This document shows, in pieces, positions 49,089-56,702 of a stretch of DNA of 64,000 nt. Position 1 is the stretch's first letter. Every line of letters starts with the position of its first letter. The translations under genes and the position numbers were made by a program. This DNA comes from a bacterium (GTDB taxonomy: Bacteria; Bacillota; Bacilli; Lactobacillales; Streptococcaceae): positions 62,001-126,000 of the forward strand of contig CAJNCY010000006.1 of assembly GCA_905221375.1 (NCBI GenBank). Reading direction: 5' to 3'. The notes under the pieces are model-generated. The model saw nothing but the letters and a program-made list of their open reading frames with translations, made no database searches and was not told where the DNA came from.

Positions 49089-50366
49089 TTATGAGATAAT
49101 TTCTATAATTTCTCGTAAACTTTGCACCCTATCATTTATTTTAACATATTTTTGAAAATCTGTAACTAGCTGAGGAGAAATTTTTCCATTTGTGTATACT
49201 TTTGCAACAATTTCTCCCTTTTGAACGGAATCTCCAACTTTCTTTTCAAAAACAATTCCTGTTTCATAGTCCAAGGAATCAGACTTAACTGCACGGCCAG
49301 CCCCCAGTCTCATAGCATAAAGTCCAAATTCCATAGCTGGAAGAGCTGAAATGACACCCGTTTCCTGGGCAGGAATTTCCACCACATGGGCTACATTTAC
49401 AGGACGATAGAGATCTTCCAAGTCTCCACCTTGGGCTTGGACCATTTCCTCAAACTTAGCCAGTGCCTTACCATTTTCAAGATGTTGGCGAACTTCTTCA
49501 ACTGTTTTATTTACATTTGCCAAACCAAGCATAATTTGAGCCAATTCGCATATAAAATGGGTAATATCCTGACGACCTTGCCCTTGTAAAATCTCCAGTG
49601 CTTCAAGGATCTCCAGACGATTTCCAATCGCTCGTCCCAAAGGTTGACTCATATCGGTAATCACTGCTACCGTTTTTCTACCAACTGCCTTACCAAGTTC
49701 CACCATGGTTTGAGCCAATTCACGCGCCTCATCAACCGTCTTCATGAAGGCACCCTCACCGACAGTCACGTCTAGCAAAATAGCATCCGCTCCTGCCGCG
49801 ATTTTCTTACTCATCACCGAACTAGCAATCAAAGGAATCGTGTCTACAGTTGCGGTCACATCACGAAGGGCATAGAGAAGCTTATCTGCTTTGACCAGCT
49901 GGTCTGATTGTCCAATGACAGATACACCAATGTCCTGTACCTGACGAATAAAATCCTCTTGACTGCGTTCCACTTGATAGCCCTTAATGGACTCCAATTT
50001 ATCAATTGTTCCGCCTGTATGGCCGAGACCACGACCACTCATTTTTGCCACAGGTACACTGAAGCTAGCAACAAGAGGAGCTAAAATCAAGGTCACCTTA
50101 TCACCAACACCACCCGTAGAATGCTTGTCAACCTTAACCCCATCAATAGCTGATAAATCAAACTCTTGCCCAGTCCTAACCATATTCATAGTTAGGTCAG
50201 AGATTTCTCGAGTTGTCATTCCTTTGAAATAAACAGCCATAGCAAAGGCAGACATCTGATAATCAGGAACCGTTCCTGACACATAGCCTTCAACTAGCCA
50301 TTCAATTTCACTTGAAGTCAGTTCTTGACCGTCTCGTTTCTTTTGGATTAAATCAACTGCTCTCAT
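49089..50366 (-). CDS. pdp: Pyrimidine-nucleoside phosphorylase
   Basis: Cleaves (deoxy)uridine or thymidine with phosphate; 425 residues. The signature [18 protein letters not shown] and the phosphate site [13 protein letters not shown] are intact, with the C-terminal swivel domain ([17 protein letters not shown]). It overlaps the upstream methyltransferase by 4 nt (ATGA). Sequence does not separate thymidine phosphorylase (deoA) from broader pyrimidine activity; Gram-positive members are usually pdp. Confidence 0.93.
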   Translation of the reverse strand: MRAVDLIQKKRDGQELTSSEIEWLVEGYVSGTVPDYQMSAFAMAVYFKGMTTREISDLTMNMVRTGQEFDLSAIDGVKVDKHSTGGVGDKVTLILAPLVASFSVPVAKMSGRGLGHTGGTIDKLESIKGYQVERSQEDFIRQVQDIGVSVIGQSDQLVKADKLLYALRDVTATVDTIPLIASSVMSKKIAAGADAILLDVTVGEGAFMKTVDEARELAQTMVELGKAVGRKTVAVITDMSQPLGRAIGNRLEILEALEILQGQGRQDITHFICELAQIMLGLANVNKTVEEVRQHLENGKALAKFEEMVQAQGGDLEDLYRPVNVAHVVEIPAQETGVISALPAMEFGLYAMRLGAGRAVKSDSLDYETGIVFEKKVGDSVQKGEIVAKVYTNGKISPQLVTDFQKYVKINDRVQSLREIIEIIS

Positions 50367-50953
50367 TCGTTCACACTTCTAAGGATATAGTATCCCTTGT
50401 CTTTTTTGACGACTTCACAATTTCCAAACACATCTTCCATCTTGGACTTAGCACTTGGGGCCCCTTGTTTCTTCTGGATAACGATTGTTAAATCCCCACC
50501 AGTTTCCAAGAAATCTTTACTTTTCTCAATGATTTCATGAACCACTTGCTTGCCCGCACGGATAGGAGGATTAGAAATGACATGGTCAAATGTGCCTTTA
50601 ACTTGTTCATAGATGTTAGACTGGAAAATCGTCGCTTCTACTTTATTTCGTTCAGCATTTTGTCGCGCCAAATCCAAGGCACGATTATTGATATCGACCA
50701 TGGTCGCCTGAACCCCATAAGCCTTAGCCAAGGACAAACCCAAAGGCCCGTAACCACAGCCTACATCAAGGACAGTTTCTCCTTGGTTGACCTCAAGACA
50801 CTTGAGCAAGAGTTGACTTCCAAAGTCAACCATTTTCTTGCTAAAAACACCCGCATCCGTCAAAAAGGTCATTTTTTCTCCCAACAAGTCCACTCTTAAC
50901 TCATGAATGTCATGAGCAGCGTCAGGATTTTCTGCATAATACATTTTACTCAT
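50363..50953 (-). CDS. Class I SAM methyltransferase (RsmC/MTS type)
   Basis: A 196-residue methyltransferase. Motif I is VLDVGCGYGPLGLSLA, motif II includes VDINNRALDLARQN, and the catalytic NPP motif is VISNPPIRAGKQV, typical of N2-guanine methyltransferases acting on 16S rRNA. It matches only the C-terminal catalytic half of RsmC, which is usual for Gram-positive members. First gene of the salvage operon, overlapping pdp by 4 nt. Confidence 0.88.
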   Translation of the reverse strand: MSKMYYAENPDAAHDIHELRVDLLGEKMTFLTDAGVFSKKMVDFGSQLLLKCLEVNQGETVLDVGCGYGPLGLSLAKAYGVQATMVDINNRALDLARQNAERNKVEATIFQSNIYEQVKGTFDHVISNPPIRAGKQVVHEIIEKSKDFLETGGDLTIVIQKKQGAPSAKSKMEDVFGNCEVVKKDKGYYILRSVNE

Positions 50954-51163
50954 GAAACTATTTTACCATAATTTGCCTTAAATTGTAAATCGTTTACAAA
51001 TTGATAATAAAACGAAAAAGACTGAAGAAAGCTAGTAGGTAAAACCTTTTCTTCAATCTCTTTCAATTATTGGAAATGAATGACAAATCATTGGGAGCTA
51101 TAAGGTATCACAGTCAAGATAAAACAATAAATTTATCATCTATAATCAGACGCATTTTCATTA

Positions 51164-51568
51164 CTATTGCTTAACCTTCAAATGCTTAATCATCAACAGG
51201 ATTCCCAATAAGATGTTTAGATAAAAGCCCAACTGATAAGTTTGTGTCAGGATTTCCAAACTTGTCCAAAGGCGTATCAAATCTTCTAGCGACATGCGGA
51301 AGAAATAACCCTCTGTAGCAATCCACAAAATCAAAAATAGATAACTTCCAGCAACTAGCCATTTCGCCCACCGCTTTTTTAGTAAGAAAGCAATCAAGAG
51401 CGAACAAAGAAAGACAACTGTTACAATGGCATGTTCCATCAAAAAAGTAAAACCGTAATAGATTTCCACAAAGCGTCTACCATTATCTGCATTGGCTCCT
51501 TTTATAAAAGGTAGTGCAAAACTTAAAATAAAACAAAGTTCCAATATATAACTTTTTAAGATTTTCAT
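51164..51568 (-). CDS. Small membrane protein, unknown function
   Basis: A 134-residue protein with four predicted membrane helices (about 5-24, 41-63, 68-86 and 112-129) and a basic KKRWAKW loop. No family was recognised. Monocistronic, AGGAGG-type site before the ATG (minus strand ~51583). The 210-nt gap to the methyltransferase holds an imperfect AGACTGAAGAAA/TTTCTTCA inverted repeat (~51019-51058) that may be a terminator. Coding status is supported by composition and the ribosome-binding site. Confidence 0.65.
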   Translation of the reverse strand: MKILKSYILELCFILSFALPFIKGANADNGRRFVEIYYGFTFLMEHAIVTVVFLCSLLIAFLLKKRWAKWLVAGSYLFLILWIATEGYFFRMSLEDLIRLWTSLEILTQTYQLGFYLNILLGILLMIKHLKVKQ

Positions 51569-51768
51569 AGTACACCTCCTATAAGTTGTGAACTAAAATG
51601 CTCCCTTTATAAGCTTATAAATCAGTAGAAACCATCTCCTACTTCATCAATAAATTGGTCAACCTCTATCTACTTATATTATATACTATTGACTTAACAC
51701 ATTCAAGAAACCGCTTTATTTTTTTAGCTTTTTATGGTATGATAAACAAAATATCTAGGGGAAAACAA

Positions 51769-52689
51769 ATGACCAACGAATTTTTACATTTTGAAAAAAT
51801 AAGCCGCCAGACTTGGCAATCCTTACATCGAAAGACAACACCTCCTTTGACAGAAGAGGAATTAGAATCCATCAAGAGTTTTAATGACCAGATTAGTTTG
51901 CAGGATGTTACCGATGTCTATCTACCCCTAGCCCATCTCATCCAGATTTACAAGCGTACCAAGGATGATTTGGCCTTTTCAAAAGGAATTTTCCTTCAAC
52001 GTGAAAGCAAATCTCAACCTTTTATCATTGGGGTTTCTGGGAGTGTTGCCGTTGGAAAATCAACAACCAGTCGCCTACTTCAAATCCTACTGTCCCGTAC
52101 ACTTACAGATGCTACGGTTGAGTTGGTAACAACTGACGGCTTTCTCTATCCCAACCAGACCTTGATTGAACAGGGGATTTTAAATCGCAAGGGATTTCCT
52201 GAAAGCTATGATATGGAAGCTCTTCTCAACTTCCTGGATCACATCAAAAATGGACAAGATGTAGATATTCCTGTCTATTCTCATGAAGTCTACGACATCG
52301 TTCCTGAGGAAATGCAAAGCGTCAAAGCTGCTGATTTTGTCATTGTTGAAGGAATCAATGTCTTTCAAAATCCACAAAACGAGCGTCTCTACATTACTGA
52401 CTTCTTTGACTTTTCAATCTACGTTGATGCTGCAGTCGATGACATCGAGAGTTGGTATCTAGACCGTTTCTTGAAAATGCTGAGCCTAGCCCAAAACGAC
52501 CCTGATAGCTACTATTATCGTTTTACTCAAATGCCGATTGGGGAAGTGGAATCCTTTGCCCATCAAGTCTGGACCAGTATCAATCTCACAAATCTACAAA
52601 ATTATATTGAACCTACCAGAAATCGAGCGGAAGTGATTCTGCATAAAACAAAGAACCATGAAATCGATGAAATTTACTTAAAAAAGTAA
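51769..52689 (+). CDS. coaA: Pantothenate kinase (type I)
   Basis: First step of coenzyme A synthesis, 306 residues. Walker A is [17 protein letters not shown] (~95), then [27 protein letters not shown] and VPVYSH-type sequence ([12 protein letters not shown]), and [13 protein letters not shown] 51769 follows AGGGG by about 6 nt and aligns with the family start; the longer ORF would begin in promoter DNA. Confidence 0.94.
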   Translation: MTNEFLHFEKISRQTWQSLHRKTTPPLTEEELESIKSFNDQISLQDVTDVYLPLAHLIQIYKRTKDDLAFSKGIFLQRESKSQPFIIGVSGSVAVGKSTTSRLLQILLSRTLTDATVELVTTDGFLYPNQTLIEQGILNRKGFPESYDMEALLNFLDHIKNGQDVDIPVYSHEVYDIVPEEMQSVKAADFVIVEGINVFQNPQNERLYITDFFDFSIYVDAAVDDIESWYLDRFLKMLSLAQNDPDSYYYRFTQMPIGEVESFAHQVWTSINLTNLQNYIEPTRNRAEVILHKTKNHEIDEIYLKK

Positions 52690-52756
52690 TTTTCCCTTGT
52701 CAAAACGTAAGTTTTCAGATATAATGGTATAGTTAGTAAATATGGAGGTAAGAACA

Positions 52757-52993
52757 TTGGCAAACATTAAATCAGCTATCAAACGCGCTGAATTGAACGT
52801 TAAACAAAACGAAAAGAACTCAGCTCAAAAATCAGCTATGCGTACTGCTATCAAAGCTTTCGAAGCAAACCCATCTGAAGAACTTTTCCGTGCTGCTAGC
52901 TCAGCTATCGATAAAGCAGAAACTAAAGGTTTGATTCACAAAAACAAAGCAAGCCGCGACAAAGCTCGTCTTTCAGCTAAACTTGCTAAATAA
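52757..52993 (+). CDS. rpsT: 30S ribosomal protein S20
   Basis: Binds 16S rRNA in the small subunit; 78 residues rich in Lys and Ala, beginning [17 protein letters not shown]. The start is TTG 52757, with GGAGG 8 nt upstream; this gives the standard N-terminus, and the in-frame ATG at 52742 is part of the ribosome-binding region. A rare start codon may limit S20 output. TATAAT at ~52719 and the terminator at 52995-53020 make it a single-gene unit. Codon use is strongly biased, as for ribosomal proteins. Confidence 0.96.
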
Positions 52994-52994
52994 G

Positions 52995-53020
52995 AAACAG
53001 TCCATAGAGGCTGTTTTTTT
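52995..53020 (+). terminator. Terminator after rpsT
   Basis: AACAGTCC and AGGCTGTT pair around ATAG, followed by seven T, directly after the stop codon. Confidence 0.85.
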
Positions 53021-53045
53021 GTCTCCAAATTAGAAAAGGTAGAAA

Positions 53046-53570
53046 ATGAAAATCGCAATTATCGGATATTCTGGTGCTGGTAAGTCAACTCTAGCAGAAA
53101 AATTATCTAACTACTACTCCATCCCAAAACTTCACATGGACACACTCCAATTTCAACCCGGTTGGCAAGACAGTGACCGTGAATGGATGTTGGCCGAGAT
53201 GAAAAACTTTCTCACCAAGCATGAAGCCTGGGTCATCGATGGTAATTATTCTTGGTGCTATTACAGAGAAAGAATGCAGGAAGCAGATCAAATCATCTTT
53301 CTTAATTTTTCGCCATTTACCTGTCTCTTTCGAGCCTTTAAACGATACCTCAAATACCGAGGCAAGGTCAGAGAAAGCATGGCAGCTGGTTGTCAAGAAC
53401 AATTTAATTGGGAGTTTATCAGATGGATTCTTTGGGACGGACGGAGCAAATCCGCTAAGGAACGCTACAAGTGGATTCAAAAAAACTATCCATATAAAGT
53501 GGTCATCCTCAGATCACAAAAAGAGATAGACCAATTTCTAGATAAGAAAAGGAAGTCCTCCAATTCATAA
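53046..53570 (+). CDS. P-loop kinase-like protein (FlaR/topology modulation family)
   Basis: A 174-residue P-loop NTPase annotated in relatives as DNA topology modulation protein FlaR. Walker A is IGYSGAGKSTLAEKL at the N-terminus, followed by PKLHMDTLQFQPGW and the VIDGNYSW segment of adenylate kinase-like folds. The topology role derives from early genetic work; the true substrate is unknown. AGAAAAGG precedes the ATG at 53046 and a terminator follows. Confidence 0.8.
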   Translation: MKIAIIGYSGAGKSTLAEKLSNYYSIPKLHMDTLQFQPGWQDSDREWMLAEMKNFLTKHEAWVIDGNYSWCYYRERMQEADQIIFLNFSPFTCLFRAFKRYLKYRGKVRESMAAGCQEQFNWEFIRWILWDGRSKSAKERYKWIQKNYPYKVVILRSQKEIDQFLDKKRKSSNS

Positions 53571-53588
53571 AGAAGGGCTTCCTTTTTT
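53551..53588 (+). terminator. Terminator after flaR, shared with deoD
   Basis: GGAAGTCCTCC pairs with GGGCTTCC around a 14-nt loop, followed by six T. The flaR stop codon lies in the loop, and deoD converges from the other side. Confidence 0.75.
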
Positions 53589-53596
53589 GGATATAA

Positions 53597-54307
53597 TTAT
53601 TTTGCAATCAAGGTTTCTAATCCAACCTTCATCATATCTGTGAAGGTATTTTGGCGTTCTTCTGCAGTTGTATCTTCATCTGGATTAACCAAACTATCAG
53701 AGATAGTCATGATAGCAAGCGCGTCAACATGGTATTGGGCTGCCAAATAGTAGAGAGCTGCTGCTTCCATTTCCACAGCCTTGACTCCCCATTTACCAAG
53801 TTCGATGTTCTTTTCAAAGTAGTTTGAATAAAAGACATCAGAAGACAAAACGTTCCCAACGTGGGTGGTCATACCGAGTTCTTTAGCGATATGGTAGGCC
53901 TTATCCAACAAATCAAAGCTAGCGATTTGTGGAAAATCGTACTGTGGCCAGTCATTGCGGATGATGTTAGAGTTGGTTGCCGCTGCCTGCGCCAAAACTA
54001 ATTCACGGACGTGAACATTTTCATTCAATGAACCTGCTGTTCCCACACGGATCAATTTCTTCACACCGTAATCAACAATCAATTCACGCGCATAAATCGA
54101 AATAGATGGCATTCCCATCCCAGTTCCCATGACAGATACACGGTGACCCTTGTAAGTACCAGTGTAACCAAACATGTTACGCACTTCGTTAAAACAAACA
54201 GCATCTTCAAGAAAATTCTCCGCAATAAACTTAGCACGAAGAGGATCCCCAGGAAGAAGAATTTTATCAGCAATTTCACCATGCTGAGCAGCAATATGGA
54301 TAGACAT
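53597..54307 (-). CDS. deoD: Purine nucleoside phosphorylase, DeoD type
   Basis: Hexameric phosphorylase that splits purine nucleosides, 236 residues. It has [44 protein letters not shown] and the base-binding [12 protein letters not shown] plus MTISDSL motifs. Distinct from the trimeric PunA type at 59628. A long upstream region with two 47-bp repeats separates it from the ClC gene. Confidence 0.95.
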   Translation of the reverse strand: MSIHIAAQHGEIADKILLPGDPLRAKFIAENFLEDAVCFNEVRNMFGYTGTYKGHRVSVMGTGMGMPSISIYARELIVDYGVKKLIRVGTAGSLNENVHVRELVLAQAAATNSNIIRNDWPQYDFPQIASFDLLDKAYHIAKELGMTTHVGNVLSSDVFYSNYFEKNIELGKWGVKAVEMEAAALYYLAAQYHVDALAIMTISDSLVNPDEDTTAEERQNTFTDMMKVGLETLIAK

Positions 54308-54398
54308 AATTTATGATACAAAGAGCGACAAGAAAACGACTGAAAATTAGGAATCTGACGAGAAATCCTGATTTCTCAGTCAGATTATCTATTTTCCA

Positions 54399-54445
54399 AG
54401 TTTTCCGCTCGTGTTCAAATCAAAACACACGCTCTACCTTTCTTT
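54399..54445 (-). repeat. 47-bp direct repeat upstream of deoD, copy 1
   Basis: Identical to 54658-54704; a 36-bp near match lies at 56369-56404. It contains the imperfect hairpin CGTGTT/AACAC. On the minus strand AAAGGTAGAGC is followed by a GTG that opens a 13-codon frame (MCFDLNTSGKLGK-stop). Confidence 0.75.
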
Positions 54446-54657
54446 ATTTTATATTGAGAAAGATACCAAACCCGTTAAAAAGCAAAGGGAAAATAGGAGT
54501 TGGGTGCAGTGAGCGATGCTCGCTAGACCAACTATCTTTTTCCCACTGCTTTTAGGGTGGGTTCAATTCCTTTCTTTCTTAATTTTGATGATATTGAGAA
54601 GATTAGACCGGTTTCAATTCAAACCCGAACTCCCCTTCTCTTCTGAGTTTTTAGAAA
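54446..54657. other. Repeat-rich non-coding DNA between deoD and the ClC gene
   Basis: No convincing gene. It holds a TTCAATTCCTTTC segment (54561-54575) that resembles the CGTGTTCAACTCCTTTC repeat near parC. Short ORFs on the plus strand here arise from the repeat DNA and lack ribosome-binding sites. Confidence 0.4.
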
Positions 54658-54704
54658 AGTTTTCCGCTCGTGTTCAAATCAAAACACACGCTCTACCTTT
54701 CTTT
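54658..54704 (-). repeat. 47-bp direct repeat upstream of deoD, copy 2
   Basis: Exact copy of 54399-54445, 259 bp apart in the same orientation. The frame after the GTG gives MCFDLNTSGKLF-stop. Confidence 0.75.
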
Positions 54705-54852
54705 TTTTATTTTATTTTTATAGCTAGGAAAAATCGGATTCAATCAAGATACCAATAGGCCTACTTCATTTTTATTTAAAACAGTTATAAATAAATTGAG
54801 AGTTTTTTTAATCTTTTAAATCAAATCATTGACTAGAAGAAATGGGCATTTC

Positions 54853-56136
54853 CTACCTAATTACTTTATTCTTTGACTTTTGACACAGTATGCTAGTCCA
54901 AGGAAAGCGGTCTAATATTTTTGCAAATTCATAGGCTAAAACAGCTATTACTAAGAGATACGGAAGAGAATCTAAAGCTAGCCCAGTGAAACCTATAACT
55001 AATCCAGTTGCAGACAAGGGAGCCCTCAAAGTCACAGACAAAAAGCAAACCGATCCCAAAAGCAAAATGCTTGGCTGGCTATCCCCACCTAGAATCATTC
55101 CAAAGAGAGCAGCTCCAGCCATGCCCAAGGCAAAAGATGGCGTAAGAGTACCACCATAGACTCCTGCCCACAGAGTAATAAGAACGACCAGTGCTTTTAG
55201 GATAAACAAGAGGAATACTGTTTTGCCGTTGCTACCATTCAATACTTCCTGAGCCATCATACGTCCATTTCCAAGTAGATGTGGAAAATAACTTGCCAAC
55301 CCAGCAAGAAAAAGAAAAGCTGTAGGCAATGTGAGAAGTATTCGTTTATCTTTTATTCTATTTAAAGACACTTCTTTACTCAAGCGACCAAAAAGCCAAG
55401 CTAGTGGGGTTAAGAAAAGAAGTAATAAGGGAATAATCCACATTTCCTTTAATGACCATGCGATGGCTGGAATCTGGTAGAGAGCCTGATCTGAAATAAC
55501 CAAGCCTGCTATATAGGTTGACACATAGGTAGTCAAACCGACTAAGATAAATCGTTTAATAGATAGAGCAATTCCTAGAGTTTCAAAAACAAAGAAGACA
55601 CTTGTTAATGGAACCTGGTAGACAGCTGCTAAACCAGCACCAGCACCACAAGCAAGGAGAAAGATTTGATCCTTCTTAGAGAGAGAACATATTTTTCCAA
55701 TTGGTCCTGCAAATAGAGCTCCAATCTCTCGTGGCGCAGCTTCTTTGCCAATAGGCGCTCCCCCGCCAACTGCAATAATCTGCCAAATTGAATGAAATAG
55801 CTGTCTTAAAAAATGAAGCTTGTATCGTGAAGTCTCATCCTTCATCTGAGCTTTGATGGAATAAATCTTCGACCCTTTTTGCAAGAAATACCAGACCAAG
55901 GATGAGCCAAGACCCACGATTATTAAACTTAGTCCTATTCTTGAGGAGGAAACTCCATCTGTCAAAAATCCACTATGATGCTCTGACCGACCAAAAGCCA
56001 GCTCCTCCACCATCTCTAAAAGATAATGTAGAAAAATACCAGATAAACCTGAAACTATTCCTTGCAAAATTACTGCTAGGAATAATTTAAGATTATAAGG
56101 GATTTTCTGAAAAATACTCCTCAATTCTTTTAACAT
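54853..56136 (-). CDS. ClC family chloride channel / antiporter
   Basis: A 427-residue membrane protein with the ClC architecture. The selectivity motifs are AVGGGAPIGKEAAPREIG (in place of the classic GREGP; the GSGIP motif is weak) and GVYGGTLTPSFALG (GxFxP-type). Whether it is a channel or a proton-coupled antiporter for Cl- or F- cannot be told. The ATG at 56136 directly follows the decayed punA fragment and lacks a Shine-Dalgarno. It has its own reading frame throughout and shows no damage. Confidence 0.85.
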   Translation of the reverse strand: MLKELRSIFQKIPYNLKLFLAVILQGIVSGLSGIFLHYLLEMVEELAFGRSEHHSGFLTDGVSSSRIGLSLIIVGLGSSLVWYFLQKGSKIYSIKAQMKDETSRYKLHFLRQLFHSIWQIIAVGGGAPIGKEAAPREIGALFAGPIGKICSLSKKDQIFLLACGAGAGLAAVYQVPLTSVFFVFETLGIALSIKRFILVGLTTYVSTYIAGLVISDQALYQIPAIAWSLKEMWIIPLLLLFLTPLAWLFGRLSKEVSLNRIKDKRILLTLPTAFLFLAGLASYFPHLLGNGRMMAQEVLNGSNGKTVFLLFILKALVVLITLWAGVYGGTLTPSFALGMAGAALFGMILGGDSQPSILLLGSVCFLSVTLRAPLSATGLVIGFTGLALDSLPYLLVIAVLAYEFAKILDRFPWTSILCQKSKNKVIR

Positions 56137-56144
56137 AATAATAA

Positions 56145-56376
56145 TTCAGCAAAAACGGTTTTAAGTAAGCCTTTAAAATCACCTTTAACACACTCGGTCA
56201 CTTCTATAACCTCTTAGTGGTTAATCTCTTCTTTGAAACCAGTAGTATAGTTAGTAATACATAAAATTCCTAGAAGTTTCAAACCTGAGTAGGCTACAAC
56301 AATAACTTCAGGAGCAGTTGACATTCCGACCACATCTGTTCCAAGCATCTTATAGGTACGAATTTCTACTCGTGTT
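56145..56376 (-). pseudogene. Decayed 3' fragment of punA
   Basis: About 230 bp that align with the 3' end of punA at 59633-59862. The minus-strand frame reads VVGMSTAPEVIVVAYSGLKL, then LGILCITNYTTGFKEEINH, a TAA stop, then EVIEVTECVKGDFKGLLK. About 70% of residues match PunA by eye. The stop, the missing 5' two thirds and the loss of the punA stop codon show it is a relic. It joins the ClC ATG on one side and a 36-bp repeat on the other. Confidence 0.88.
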
Positions 56377-56404
56377 CAAATCCAAACACGCGCTCTACCT
56401 TTCT
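56369..56404 (-). repeat. Third copy (36 bp) of the deoD-upstream repeat
   Basis: Matches the core of 54399-54445 with two mismatches (CTCGTGTTCAAATC... CTCTACCTTTCT). It starts where the punA relic stops and ends a few bases before a BOX element. Confidence 0.7.
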
Positions 56405-56408
56405 GTTT

Positions 56409-56605
56409 ATACTCTTCGAAAATAAAATTCAAACCACGTCAACGTCGCCTTGCCGTATATATGTTACTGACTTCGTCAGTTCTATCTGCAACCTCAAAGC
56501 AGTGCTTTGAGCTGACTTCGTCAGTTCTATCTGCAACCTCAATGCAGTGCTTTGAGCAGCCTGCGGCTAGTTTCCTAGTTTCCTCTTTGATTTTCATTGA
56601 GTATT
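56409..56605 (+). repeat. BOX element with duplicated boxB (A-B-B-C)
   Basis: Starts ATACTCTTCGAAAAT and ends TTTTCATTGAGTAT. The exact boxA core AACGTCGCCTTGCCGTA is present. A 45-bp boxB unit beginning TGACTTCGTCAGTTCTATCT occurs twice in tandem (56468-56512 and 56513-56557) with one mismatch. Confidence 0.9.
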
Positions 56606-56627
56606 CATTTTGTTCTTTCACAGAGAG

Positions 56628-56656
56628 CTACCTGAGTTCTATTCAAGCTCAGGTAG
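56628..56656. terminator. Hairpin after the lipase-lectin gene
   Basis: CTACCTGAG and CTCAGGTAG form a perfect 9-bp stem around 11 nt, 47 nt past the end of the gene. No T-run follows on the minus strand, so termination would be imperfect. Confidence 0.5.
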
Positions 56657-56702
56657 TACTTTCTTATAAACTAGACAAACTAACTGTCATTGTACCATCA
56701 TA

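Noticed and set aside
54313..54758. Two 80-codon plus-strand ORFs near deoD
   Set aside because: They lie in repeat DNA, lack ribosome-binding sites and share sequence only because the repeats do.
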